Positions 41,909 to 50,748 of a DNA stretch of 64,000 nucleotides are shown here, piece by piece (the stretch's first letter is position 1; the number at the start of each line of letters is the position of its first letter). Below the pieces are notes generated by a model that was not told the DNA's origin, did not search any database, and was given only the letters and a program-made list of their open reading frames with translations. The stretch comes from Streptomyces sp. NBC_01716 (lineage in GTDB: Bacteria; Actinomycetota; Actinomycetes; Streptomycetales; Streptomycetaceae), in NCBI RefSeq assembly GCF_036248275.1, contig NZ_CP109181.1, positions 5,394,001-5,458,000 on the forward strand. The letters run 5' to 3'. The translations under genes and the position numbers were made by a program.

Positions 41909-42940
41909 ATGCCTGCCCAGCCCCCCGCCGTGTCCGTGATCATGCCGGTGCTCAACGAGGAACGGCATCTGCGGGACTCCGTCCGGCACATCCTGGAGCA
42001 GGAGTACGACGGCGAGATGGAAGTCGTCATCGCGCTCGGCCCGTCCACGGACCGTACGGACGAGATCGCGGCCGAACTCGTCCGTGAGACCGCGGACAGC
42101 GCGCGTGCCCGCGTGCAGACGGTGCCCAATCCGACCGGCCGCACGCCGGCGGCGCTCAACGCGGCCATCAAGGCGTCCAAGCACCCCGTCGTCGTACGTG
42201 TCGACGGCCACGGCATGCTCTCGCCGAACTACATCGCGACCGCCGTACGGCTCCTGGAGGAGACGGGCGCGCAGAACGTCGGCGGCGTCATGCACGCCGA
42301 GGGCGAGAACGACTGGGAGCACGCCGTCGCCGCGGCGATGACCTCCAAGATCGGTGTCGGCAACGCGGCCTTCCACACGGGCGGCGAGGCGGGACCCGCC
42401 GAGACCGTGTATCTCGGCGTATTCCGGCGCGCGGCGCTGGAGCAACAGGGCGGCTACAACGAGGAGTTCATCCGCGCCCAGGACTGGGAGCTGAACTTCC
42501 GGATCCGGGAGGCGGGCGGTCGGATCTGGTTCTCGCCCGAACTGCGCGTCCAGTACCGGCCGCGGCCGTCCGTCCGGGCGCTCGCCAAGCAGTACAAGGA
42601 CTACGGCCGTTGGCGCCATGTCGTCGCCCGCTTCCACTCGGGGTCGATCAATCTGCGCTACCTCGCGCCGCCGGTCGCGGTCTGCGCCAACGCGCTGGGT
42701 GTCGTCGTCGGTCTGGCCCTCACCCCCTGGGCGCTGATCGTTCCCGGCGGCTATCTCGCGGCGATCGTCGCTGGCTCGATACCGGCGGGGAAGGGGCTGC
42801 CGCTCAAGGCGCGGCTCCAGATCCCGCTGGCGCTCGCCACGATGCACATGTCGTGGGGGGTCGGCTTCCTGACCAGCCCTCGCTCGCTCGCCAGGAAGGT
42901 CATCGCGAGCCGCCGCCCGGCGGTCGGGCAGACCGCCTGA
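41909..42940 (+). CDS. GT2 family glycosyltransferase
   Basis: Family 2 glycosyltransferase (343 aa) embedded in the LCP array. The GT-A fold starts AVSVIMPVLNEERHLRDSV. The nucleotide and metal-binding acids appear in VVVRVDGHGMLSP (DxD-like DGH), followed by GGVMHAEGEND. The catalytic region is AQDWELNFRIREAGG, corresponding to the usual ED. Two or three hydrophobic C-terminal segments (about 245-310) suggest membrane association, as in ExoA-like enzymes. ATG at 41909 follows AAGGA. It probably makes a lipid-linked precursor for the polymer transferred by the neighbouring LCP proteins. Confidence 0.9.
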   Translation: MPAQPPAVSVIMPVLNEERHLRDSVRHILEQEYDGEMEVVIALGPSTDRTDEIAAELVRETADSARARVQTVPNPTGRTPAALNAAIKASKHPVVVRVDGHGMLSPNYIATAVRLLEETGAQNVGGVMHAEGENDWEHAVAAAMTSKIGVGNAAFHTGGEAGPAETVYLGVFRRAALEQQGGYNEEFIRAQDWELNFRIREAGGRIWFSPELRVQYRPRPSVRALAKQYKDYGRWRHVVARFHSGSINLRYLAPPVAVCANALGVVVGLALTPWALIVPGGYLAAIVAGSIPAGKGLPLKARLQIPLALATMHMSWGVGFLTSPRSLARKVIASRRPAVGQTA

Positions 42941-42949
42941 GCGGGGCCG

Positions 42950-42986
42950 TTACGTAAGAGCGTTACGTACGCACGACCGATACGTA
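42950..42986. repeat. Three TACGTA palindromes between the GT2 stop and its terminator
   Basis: TTACGTAA (42950-42957), TTACGTAC (42963-42970) and TACGTA (42981-42986) lie at roughly regular intervals just before the terminator hairpin. Their function is unknown. Confidence 0.4.
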
Positions 42987-42990
42987 CGGC

Positions 42991-43023
42991 GAGGAGCCCC
43001 GGGCGCGTCGCCCGGGGCTCCTC
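42991..43023. terminator. Perfect 15-bp terminator hairpin
   Basis: GAGGAGCCCCGGGCG (42991-43005) pairs perfectly with CGCCCGGGGCTCCTC (43009-43023) across a 3-nt loop, between the convergent GT2 and LCP protein 3 genes. Confidence 0.85.
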
Positions 43024-43041
43024 GACATACCGGCCAGTTAC

Positions 43042-44802
43042 CTAGAAGGTGAAGCCGGGCTGGATCTCCATGCACTCGCCGTCGTCGGCCCCGTTGAGCG
43101 CCCGCGCCGTGTCCGGCGTCTTGTTCTCGTCCGGCGCGGCCGACTTCGGATACGTGTCACCCGTGCGCCAGTCGGCGCCCACGACCAGCGTCACACCCGA
43201 CACGTCCGTCGACTTCTTCGCCGAAGAGACCGGAATCCCGATGGACTTGGCGACCGCCTGTGCGTCACCTTCCAAGTCGGCGCTGGGGAACAGGACTTGG
43301 GTGCGCTCGGTGGGATCGGGCGTCGCGTCCGCGACGGCCTTCGTGTAGCCCTTGCCGACGAGCAGCCCCGCGACCGCCGTGGCCCGCTGCGGCGTCGGCG
43401 CCTGCGTGGCGCTGCCCGTGCCGTTGCGTACGAGCACCCCGGTGTCCGCCGGTGCCGCCGCCGGGTCGTCGGTCTCGGCCGGGGGCTTGCGCTTGGAAGC
43501 CTTGCCGTCGAGCGGCACGTCGTCGCGGACCATGGTGAACAGCTGCTCGGCGTCTTCGGGCTTGGGGAAGACCCGCCCGGCCTGGGCGCCCTCGCCGTAC
43601 ACGTTGGGCATCGTCGCCATCGTGATGCGGTTCGTGGGGACCTTCTTGAGCTCTTCCGCCAGGTCGTACAGCTTCTTGACGCCGCCGAGCCCCGTGTCGA
43701 CGGTCAGCGCGTCGGTGGCCGCCTCGGCGAGGCTCATCAGCTTTCCGGGGTCGGTCAGCTTGGCGCCCTTGCGCAGCTCGCGGACCATCGAGTTCATGTA
43801 CATGTGCTGGGCGTGGGTACGGGCGAGGTCGCTTCCGTCCTCGAAGCCGTAACGCGTACGCAGCCACTGGAGGGCCTGCTCACCCTGGATGACGTTCTCG
43901 CCCTTCTCCAGCTTCAGCCCGGAGCCCTTGCCCTCGGCGTTGCGTGAGTGGACGTTCTCCTGGACGCAGACCGGCACGCCGCCGATGGCGTCGGCCATCG
44001 ACACCACGCCCGCGAAGTCGATCATCATGAAGTGGTCGATGGTGATGCCGGTCAGCTCGTACCAGGCGGCCACCGTGCACCCGGGACCCCCGCGTCCCAG
44101 GCTCTCGTTGGTCTGTACGTCGACCGTGCTCGCCGGGTAGACCTCACCGCTGTCCGGGTCCGTGCACTTGGGCATCTTCAGCATCGTGTCGCGCGGCATG
44201 CTGACGACCGACATGTTGCTGCGGTCGGCCGAGACATGGAGCAGCATCTGTACGTCGGCGAGAGGCGTGCCGCCGAAGGTCTCCTTTGCGCCGCCGAGCT
44301 TCTGGTTCTCCTTGGAGTCCCGGGCGTCGGAGCCGATGAGAAGGATGTTGAGCGGGGTCTGGCCCGCGGAGTTGGCCTTGTGGTCGGCCATCGGCTTGTC
44401 GCCGAGCGTCAGGTCTTCCTTCTTGAGCTTGCCGTCCAGATGACGGTAGTAGAGGTAACCGGCGCCGGCCGTGCCGAGGATCAGCAGGGCGAGGAAGGCG
44501 GAGACCCAGAGAAGTATTCGGCGCTTGCCGCGGCGGTTGCGCGGGCGCGAGCCGCTGCGGCGCGGACCGCCCTTTCGCTTCTTTCCGGAGCGGTCCTTAC
44601 CGCCGCCGGAGGGGGAAGCGGACGCGCCGCCGGGACCGGCGCCCGTGCCGCCGTTTGCTCCGCCCGACGCTCCGTCGCCCGACGCGCCGTCAGGACCGGC
44701 CGCGTCACCCGGGCCGTCCTCGTACAGACTGTCGTCCCAGCCCAACTCGCGGGCGTGCGGGACGCGTTGCCGCGTCCCGTTTCTGCGCATGCTCTGCCCC
44801 AC
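43042..44802 (-). CDS. LCP family protein 3 with LytR_C domain
   Basis: LCP protein (586 aa). It has a cytoplasmic Gly/Asp/Ser-rich then basic tail (1-92), a transmembrane segment (about 94-115) and an LCP domain with NILLIGSDARDS, VSMPRDTMLKMP, TIDHFMMIDFAG and WLRTRYGFEDGSDLARTHAQH. A LytR_C domain (about 455-540, GVLVRNGTGSATQ onward) ends the fold. GTG at 44802 follows a GGGGGG run; ATG at 44790 is an alternative. LCP protein 4 lies 71 bp upstream in the same orientation, so the two may be cotranscribed. Confidence 0.92.
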   Translation of the reverse strand: MGQSMRRNGTRQRVPHARELGWDDSLYEDGPGDAAGPDGASGDGASGGANGGTGAGPGGASASPSGGGKDRSGKKRKGGPRRSGSRPRNRRGKRRILLWVSAFLALLILGTAGAGYLYYRHLDGKLKKEDLTLGDKPMADHKANSAGQTPLNILLIGSDARDSKENQKLGGAKETFGGTPLADVQMLLHVSADRSNMSVVSMPRDTMLKMPKCTDPDSGEVYPASTVDVQTNESLGRGGPGCTVAAWYELTGITIDHFMMIDFAGVVSMADAIGGVPVCVQENVHSRNAEGKGSGLKLEKGENVIQGEQALQWLRTRYGFEDGSDLARTHAQHMYMNSMVRELRKGAKLTDPGKLMSLAEAATDALTVDTGLGGVKKLYDLAEELKKVPTNRITMATMPNVYGEGAQAGRVFPKPEDAEQLFTMVRDDVPLDGKASKRKPPAETDDPAAAPADTGVLVRNGTGSATQAPTPQRATAVAGLLVGKGYTKAVADATPDPTERTQVLFPSADLEGDAQAVAKSIGIPVSSAKKSTDVSGVTLVVGADWRTGDTYPKSAAPDENKTPDTARALNGADDGECMEIQPGFTF

Positions 44803-44873
44803 TCCGTACCCCCCTACCCCTGTCGTTCAGGCGCGCCGCACGAGTCGGGGCTCCGGGATCACCGGAACCGGGC

Positions 44874-46772
44874 TCACGTGGCGCACACTTGCTTGTCCGC
44901 TTCCACCTTCTGCACACCTTCCGGCGCCTTTGCCGGACCGACGATGGGAATGCCCGCGCCCTTGAAGTCCGCGCCGAGGGTGAGGGTCATCGCCTCAAGC
45001 CCCACGGCGTCCTCCGTGCCCGGCTTCATCGCGCCGGCGGGAAGGCCCATCAGGTCCGCGAGACGGCGGGCCTGGTCGGCCTGGTTCGGCGCGTACTCCA
45101 GTGATGTCTTGGCCAAGTCCTCAGGGGCGTTGCCCTTGTTGGTGGACTTGTTGACGCCTTCCTCGTTCTGCAGCCAGGCGAGAGTCTCCTGGGCGGAACC
45201 CTGCGGCCCGCCACCGTTGAACACATCGACCCTGACATCCTCGGGGGCCGATTTGGTTCCCTTCAGGAGCGCCGCCTGCTTGCTCTTGGCGGCCTTCTCC
45301 TTCTCCTTCACCTCGGTGAGGGAGGTGTCGTTCTGCATCATCGCGAACAGCGGCTTCGCCTGCGCGTCGTTCACCACGACCGTCGCCTTCACGACTTCGG
45401 CCGGGTTGTCTATGACGGGCAGCGTGGTGAAGCTGATGTTCTTCGGATTGACCTTGGACAGCTCCATACCGAGGTCACGCAGCTTCTCGATGCTGCCGAT
45501 GCCGGTGTCGACCGTGAGCGCGTCGGTCGCCGCCGTCGCCAGGTCCCACAGCTTCGCGGGGTTGGTCAGCGTCTCGCTGGACTTCATCTTCCTGATCAGG
45601 GAGCCCAGGAACTGCTGCTGGGTCTGGATCCGGTCCAGGTCGCTCTCGTTGCCGAAGCTGTGCCGCGTACGGACGAAGGCGAGCGCCTGCTCGCCCTTGA
45701 TCACATGCTTGCCCTTGGTCAGCTTCAGATGCGAGTCGGGGTCGTCGACGTCCTTGCCGACGCACACCTCCACACCGCCGACCGCGGACGTCAGCGTCTT
45801 CACCGCGTTGAAGTCGGCCATCATGAAGTGATCGACCGTCAGACCGGTCAGCTCCTTGACCGTACGCATGGTGCAGCCCGGGTCGCGCTCGGACTGGCCG
45901 AGGCTGGTGTTGAACCGCACACCCTGCTCGCCGGGGACGACCTTCGTGCCGTCCTCGGTCTTCGTCTCGCAGTCGGGGATGTCGGTGATCAGGTCGCGGG
46001 GGATGGAGAGCGCGGTCGCGTTCGTCCGGTCCTTGGAGACATGGAAGAGGATCGTGGTGTCGGCGTGACCGACGCTGTCCTTGTCGCCGTAGCTCTCGTT
46101 TCCGGCCCCGGTGCGCTTGTCGGTGCCGATCACCAGGATGTTGACTGCCTGGTCCTTCTTGAAGCCGCCGCTGCCCGCGCCCTGGACGTCGATCGTCTTG
46201 ATGTTGCCGTTGAGCTCCTGGTACGCGTAGTAGGCCGCGCCCGCGCCGCCGATGAGGACGAACGCGGTGATGCCGCCGGTCCAGCCGAGGAGCTTCTTCT
46301 TACGGGACTTGGGCGGCGCCTTGCGCTTGCGGCGGCCCGCTCCGGCGGCTCCGCTGTCGGCGTTGTTCGCGGCGCGGCGGCTGCGCTGGCCGGGTACGTC
46401 GCGGCGCGCCGTACCCGAAGTGCCGGTGGAACCGGAGGAGTTACGTGCGCGGGGAATGCGCGCTCCGGCGCCGTCGGGCGCTTCGTCGGCGCCGGCTCCG
46501 GCTGCCGCGCCCGCTCCGGCGGCTCCCGCTCCCGCGGCGCCCGGTGCTCTGCGGTCCCGGCCGGAACGGCCGCGCGGCGAACCGTCGTCCGTGGGTGACG
46601 CGTTTCTGGACCGGCGAGGAGCGCCGGTCCCGTTTCCCGCGTCGCGGGAAGGGGCGGACGACTGCCCTTCGGAGTGGTTCAGTCGCAATTCGTAATTGCC
46701 GGTCTGCGGGTTGAGTACCCACTGGTCGGCGGGGTCGATCCCGCCCGACTCGCCACGGCTATGCGCATCCAC
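44874..46772 (-). CDS. LCP family protein 4 with LytR_C domain
   Basis: LCP protein (632 aa). Its N-terminus carries a WVLNPQTGNYELRL peptide followed by a long disordered Arg/Ala/Gly stretch. A transmembrane segment (about 165-188) comes next. The LCP domain has NILVIGTDKRTG, LSIPRDLITDIPD, VDHFMMADFNAV and AFVRTRHSFGNESDLDRIQTQQQ (RTRH rather than RTRY). A LytR_C domain with DVRVDVFNGGG follows near residue 500. GTG at 46772 has GGAGG about 11-12 nt upstream. The 224-bp upstream gap separates it from LCP protein 5. Confidence 0.92.
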   Translation of the reverse strand: MDAHSRGESGGIDPADQWVLNPQTGNYELRLNHSEGQSSAPSRDAGNGTGAPRRSRNASPTDDGSPRGRSGRDRRAPGAAGAGAAGAGAAAGAGADEAPDGAGARIPRARNSSGSTGTSGTARRDVPGQRSRRAANNADSGAAGAGRRKRKAPPKSRKKKLLGWTGGITAFVLIGGAGAAYYAYQELNGNIKTIDVQGAGSGGFKKDQAVNILVIGTDKRTGAGNESYGDKDSVGHADTTILFHVSKDRTNATALSIPRDLITDIPDCETKTEDGTKVVPGEQGVRFNTSLGQSERDPGCTMRTVKELTGLTVDHFMMADFNAVKTLTSAVGGVEVCVGKDVDDPDSHLKLTKGKHVIKGEQALAFVRTRHSFGNESDLDRIQTQQQFLGSLIRKMKSSETLTNPAKLWDLATAATDALTVDTGIGSIEKLRDLGMELSKVNPKNISFTTLPVIDNPAEVVKATVVVNDAQAKPLFAMMQNDTSLTEVKEKEKAAKSKQAALLKGTKSAPEDVRVDVFNGGGPQGSAQETLAWLQNEEGVNKSTNKGNAPEDLAKTSLEYAPNQADQARRLADLMGLPAGAMKPGTEDAVGLEAMTLTLGADFKGAGIPIVGPAKAPEGVQKVEADKQVCAT

Positions 46773-46996
46773 GGTTGCTTGAGTCCTCCGTCGGTGCCAC
46801 GCGAAGCGCCTCTTCCCCCAAAGGCGCTCGGTCTTTCGATCCGGCAGTGCGCGACCTCACGGTCCGATGAACCGGATCGAGTCACACTATCCGCCCAGTT
46901 CAGCGTCGAGCGACGTCGGTGACAAATTCGACTCCTCTTACAAGTGGGCAATCTGGTCAATCGTCATAGACTGTCGACCTCTACTTGGTTTTCCTT

Positions 46997-48334
46997 TTAC
47001 TCGCAGAGTCCGGCGGCGGCATTTGTGCCCGGGAAACTCGGGGTCGCGGTGGCGTCCGACGCTCCCGGGCCGTCCGGCTTCTCATCTGTTCCCGAACGTC
47101 CCTCGTCACGCTGTGTGTTCTCCTTCTCCCCAGGAGGAGCGATCGAAACGGGCTCGTCCTTGCGCAACTGCGAGAAAAGCCGCCCGGCGTCCGGCTGTAC
47201 GAGTTCGTCACGATTCGGATCGTTGACATAGGGCTGACGCGGAACCGTCATGAACTGCACCTTTTCCGTCGGTACGTTCCGCAGGCCGCGCGCCAGGTCG
47301 TACAGGTCCTTGAGCGTGTTCAGACCGGGGTCGGTCGTCAGAGACTTGGTCGCCGCGTCCAGCACCGGATACAGCCGGGTGGGATTGAGCAGAACACCGT
47401 TGCTCTGCACCTTCCTGACGAGCGAACCGAGGAACTGCTGCTGGCGTTCCATCCGCTCGGTGTCGCTGCCGTCCCCGATGGTCTTGCGGGCGCGGACGAA
47501 ACCGAGGGCTTCCTCACCGCTGAGGGTCTGCTTGCCCGCCGGCAGCTTCAGATGCGCGTCGACGTCGTCGACGGGCTTCTTGAGGCAGACATCGACGCCG
47601 TCGACCGCGTCCACCATGTCCTTGAAGCCGCTGAAGTCGATCACCATGTAGTGGTCGATCCGGATGCCGGTGAGCTTCTCGACCGTACGGATCGAGCACG
47701 CCGTACCGCCGAACTGGAACGCCCAGTTGAACTGCGCCGACTGCTCCTTGGAGCGCCGGCCCTCCGAGGTGAGGCAGCTCGGGATCTCGACCATCAGGTC
47801 ACGCGGGAGGGAGACGGCGGTCGCGCTCTGCCGGTCGGCTGCCAGGTGCAGCAGGATCGTGGTGTCGGACCGCTGCGAGCCGCCGTCGTCCCGGCCGTAC
47901 TTGCCGTTGCCCGCCCCGGCGCGGGTGTCGGAGCCGATGAGAAGGATGTTCTTCGCGTCGACGGCGATGGGCCGGGGGCGTTCCTTCTCGTACGTGCGCA
48001 GTTCGGCGGCGGCGGTCGTGTCGGTGGTGATGTTGCCGTCGAGCTTCTGGTAGAACCACCAGCCGACACCGGCGGCGGCGAGGACGACGACGGAGGTACC
48101 GAGGGCGGTCCAGCGGAGCCAGTGGCGCTTGCGGGGTGTGTCGGCGTCGGCATCGGCGTCGGAGGACCCGGTCTCCTCTTCCTTTTCCTCAGTGGTCCCG
48201 CTTTCCTCAGTGGTCTCGCTCTCGTTCTCGTTCGCGTCGCCGTCGGACCCGGGCGACGCGGTCGGCGGCTCGTCGTCTGCCCGGGGGTCCGGTTCGGGCG
48301 GCGTGCCAGCGCTGTCGGTCACGGCGGAGTCCAT
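46997..48334 (-). CDS. LCP family protein 5
   Basis: LCP protein (445 aa). A strongly acidic N-terminal tail (Asp/Glu/Thr-rich, 1-68) contrasts with the basic tails of LCP proteins 2-4. A transmembrane segment (about 73-93) leads to the LCP domain: NILLIGSDTRAG, VSLPRDLMVEIPS, IDHYMVIDFSGF and GFVRARKTIGDGSDTERMERQQQ (RARK instead of RTRY). No LytR_C domain is present. The start is uncertain: ATG 48334, or a GTG seven codons later in GCCGTGACC. The TIGR03089-like gene is 166 bp upstream in the same orientation. Confidence 0.9.
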   Translation of the reverse strand: MDSAVTDSAGTPPEPDPRADDEPPTASPGSDGDANENESETTEESGTTEEKEEETGSSDADADADTPRKRHWLRWTALGTSVVVLAAAGVGWWFYQKLDGNITTDTTAAAELRTYEKERPRPIAVDAKNILLIGSDTRAGAGNGKYGRDDGGSQRSDTTILLHLAADRQSATAVSLPRDLMVEIPSCLTSEGRRSKEQSAQFNWAFQFGGTACSIRTVEKLTGIRIDHYMVIDFSGFKDMVDAVDGVDVCLKKPVDDVDAHLKLPAGKQTLSGEEALGFVRARKTIGDGSDTERMERQQQFLGSLVRKVQSNGVLLNPTRLYPVLDAATKSLTTDPGLNTLKDLYDLARGLRNVPTEKVQFMTVPRQPYVNDPNRDELVQPDAGRLFSQLRKDEPVSIAPPGEKENTQRDEGRSGTDEKPDGPGASDATATPSFPGTNAAAGLCE

Positions 48335-48500
48335 CCTTCATGGCGTCGGCGGCGTACGGCTCCGCCGGTTTCAGGGGTAGACGGCTGAATCGCACACTTG
48401 GTTGTGCACTGAAATAGGAATACCGACGATCATCTACCGCAGGTGGCGCTCCGCGCCGGAACCCGTCGGGCCATCAGGTCACCGTGTCGCCGACCGGACG

Positions 48501-49280
48501 CTATCCCGAACGCTGAGAGCCTGTGGGGTCCGCCGTGCCCGTGACCCGCTCGCTCTCGATCCGCTTGGCCAGCCCTTCCGGCGACAGCTGGTCCAGATTG
48601 CGGCAGAGCACCACGGACGAGCCGGCGGCGAGCGGTGCGTACAGCCCGGCGGACAGTCCCTCCCAGGTGTCGTACGACTCACCGGACAGCAGCCGGGCGC
48701 CGGGGGCCGTCAGGCCGAGGGCCGTGGCGTCCGTGCGGGCGCGCTCGACGATCTGGGCCGCCGTCAGCTCCGTACCGCCGACGGTGAGCGCGGGCGCGTC
48801 CGGGTCCACAGGCTCGAACGGCGCGAAACGGTCGCCCTGGCCGGGCACCTCGACCGCGTAGTCGGCGAAACCCTCGGGTGCCTGGGGAAAACGGCCGCCG
48901 AGCGGACGCAGCGCGAGGGCGAGCCGTTCGCCACGGCAGGCGCGGGCGGCGTCCAGCGTGTCGGGGCCGCTCACGACGAGGTCCGCGTCGGCAGGGTCGC
49001 CGCCGATCTCGACGCCCACGCCGACGGAGGAACAGGCGAGCAGCCAGACCGCGGTCTGCCAGTGCGCGGGCAGCAGCAGCGCGAGCCGGTCGCCGGGCGC
49101 TGCGGCGAGGTCGCCCTGGAGGAGGTTGGCGGTCTTGGACACCCAATTGGCGAAGGTGGCCACGGACAATTCCACGCGTTCACCGGTGGCATCGTCGTAG
49201 AAGGTGACCAAGGGGCGGGCCGGATCCGTGGCGAGGGCGGATCGCAGCAGGTCGGCGGGGGTGCGGTCGCTGGCGTTCAC
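48501..49280 (-). CDS. TIGR03089-family protein (truncated AMP-forming synthetase-like)
   Basis: 259-aa actinobacterial protein resembling the N-terminal part of acyl-CoA synthetases. It has PLVTFYDDATGERVELSV, FANWVSKTANLLQ, GDRLALLLPAHWQTAVWLLA and a late SAGLYAPLAAGSSVVLCRN. It lacks the C-terminal AMP-binding and lid regions needed for catalysis. This length is normal for the family, so it is not a fragment. GTG at 49280 is chosen because the conserved N-terminus ADLLRSALATDPARP follows directly. Next to LCP genes it occupies the same place as its mycobacterial counterpart. Function unknown. Confidence 0.88.
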   Translation of the reverse strand: MNASDRTPADLLRSALATDPARPLVTFYDDATGERVELSVATFANWVSKTANLLQGDLAAAPGDRLALLLPAHWQTAVWLLACSSVGVGVEIGGDPADADLVVSGPDTLDAARACRGERLALALRPLGGRFPQAPEGFADYAVEVPGQGDRFAPFEPVDPDAPALTVGGTELTAAQIVERARTDATALGLTAPGARLLSGESYDTWEGLSAGLYAPLAAGSSVVLCRNLDQLSPEGLAKRIESERVTGTADPTGSQRSG

Positions 49281-49417
49281 CCGGGCAAGGGTACGCGGGG
49301 CGGCCGGGCGCACACCGCCGTACCGGTGACGCGGTCCACCGGTTGGTCCGATGGCCCGTCAGTTTCCGCGGGTGCTCCCGGAAGGCGGGTACGGCGGTGC
49401 GGCCGCACGATCGGCAC

Positions 49418-50686
49418 ATGCGTGCATTCCTGTCTTCCTCGATCGGCGTCGCGTGCGCCGCGGCGCTCGTACTCCCGCTCTCGCTGTCCTCCGGGGCCGC
49501 GGCGGCTCCCCAGGACGGCCGGGCGGGCTCATCCGTGCCGGGCTCCACCGAGTCGCTGCCACTGGTCCCGCTCGGACCCGAACGCTCCTCCGGTGAAGTC
49601 ACCGAGCAGGGGCTGCCCAAGCAGGACGTCCAGCCCTACTCGCTCGTCGGTGTCGTCTGGGACGACGCGGAGGCCGAACTCCACGGCTCGGTCCAGGTCA
49701 GAAGCCGGTCCGCCGGGACGGGCGACTGGTCCGGCTGGCAGCGCCTGGAGACGCACAACGCCGAACACGGCGCGGATCGCGGTACGGCGGAACGTGAGTC
49801 CGGCACCGTACGGGGCTCCACCGCGCCCCTGTGGGTCGGGCCGTCGGACGGTGTCCAGGTGAGGGTCCAGGCGGACGAGACCAAGGACGCCGGCTCGGAC
49901 GACCGTCCCGGCCGTGAGCCGCTGCCGCACGGGCTGAGCCTGGAACTGGTCGACCCGGGGGAGGCGCCGGAGCAACTGCCGGTGAAGGAGACCGACGCGT
50001 CGCGCGGCCAGTCGGCGGGCGGTGGCGGCGGCACAGGCTCCGGCACCGGAGCCGCCGCCGGAGCCGCCGCCAAGCAGTACAAGGCCCCGCGCCCGAAGAT
50101 CGTCTCGCGCAAGGGGTGGGGCGCGAACGAGAAGCTGCGTGAACGCGAGTTCGGCTACACGAAAACGGTGAAGGCGGCCTTCGTCCATCACAGCGCGACG
50201 GGCAACAACTACACCTGCAAGCAGGCGCCCTCCGTCATTCGCGGTATCTACCGCTACCACGTGACGAGCAGCGGCTGGCGGGACATCGGCTACAACTTCG
50301 CCATCGACAAGTGCGGAAACATCTACGAGGGGCGCGCCGGGGGCGTGACGAAGTCCGTCATGGGCGCGCACACGCTCGGTTTCAACTCCAACACCACCGG
50401 AATCGCCGTCCTCGGGTCGTACTCGACCGTCAACCCGCCCGCGGCCGTGACGACGGCGGTGGCCAGGCTCAGCGCCTGGAAGCTCGGGCTGCACGGGATC
50501 AACCCGAAGGGCAAGGTGACGCTGACGTCGGGCGGGAGCAACAAGTACCAGCAGGGCAAGAAGGTGAGCATGAACGCGGTCTCGGGCCACCGGGACGGGT
50601 TCGTGACCGACTGCCCCGGCAACAGGCTGTACGGCAAGCTCGGCGCGGTCCGGGTATCCGCCGCGAAGTACCAGGGACGCTCCTAG
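49418..50686 (+). CDS. Secreted N-acetylmuramoyl-L-alanine amidase with PGRP domain
   Basis: Exported peptidoglycan amidase (422 aa). The signal peptide spans about residues 1-30 (SSSIGVACAAALVLPLSL, then AAAA-PQ). A beta-rich N-terminal module (about 45-175) and a Gly/Ala-rich linker (about 195-225) precede the PGRP/amidase_2 domain (about 228-415). Zinc ligands are visible as AFVHHSATGNN and SGHRDGFVTDCPG, with an additional YNFAIDKCGNIYEGRAGG block. ATG at 49418 lacks a strong Shine-Dalgarno sequence. It cleaves between MurNAc and the stem peptide during wall growth or lysis, and fits the surrounding wall-glycopolymer genes. Confidence 0.92.
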   Translation: MRAFLSSSIGVACAAALVLPLSLSSGAAAAPQDGRAGSSVPGSTESLPLVPLGPERSSGEVTEQGLPKQDVQPYSLVGVVWDDAEAELHGSVQVRSRSAGTGDWSGWQRLETHNAEHGADRGTAERESGTVRGSTAPLWVGPSDGVQVRVQADETKDAGSDDRPGREPLPHGLSLELVDPGEAPEQLPVKETDASRGQSAGGGGGTGSGTGAAAGAAAKQYKAPRPKIVSRKGWGANEKLREREFGYTKTVKAAFVHHSATGNNYTCKQAPSVIRGIYRYHVTSSGWRDIGYNFAIDKCGNIYEGRAGGVTKSVMGAHTLGFNSNTTGIAVLGSYSTVNPPAAVTTAVARLSAWKLGLHGINPKGKVTLTSGGSNKYQQGKKVSMNAVSGHRDGFVTDCPGNRLYGKLGAVRVSAAKYQGRS

Positions 50687-50748
50687 ACTGGCCCGGCACC
50701 CCCCCGCACGGGGGACCGCCGACCCAGCAGGAAGCAGAGACGAACAAG

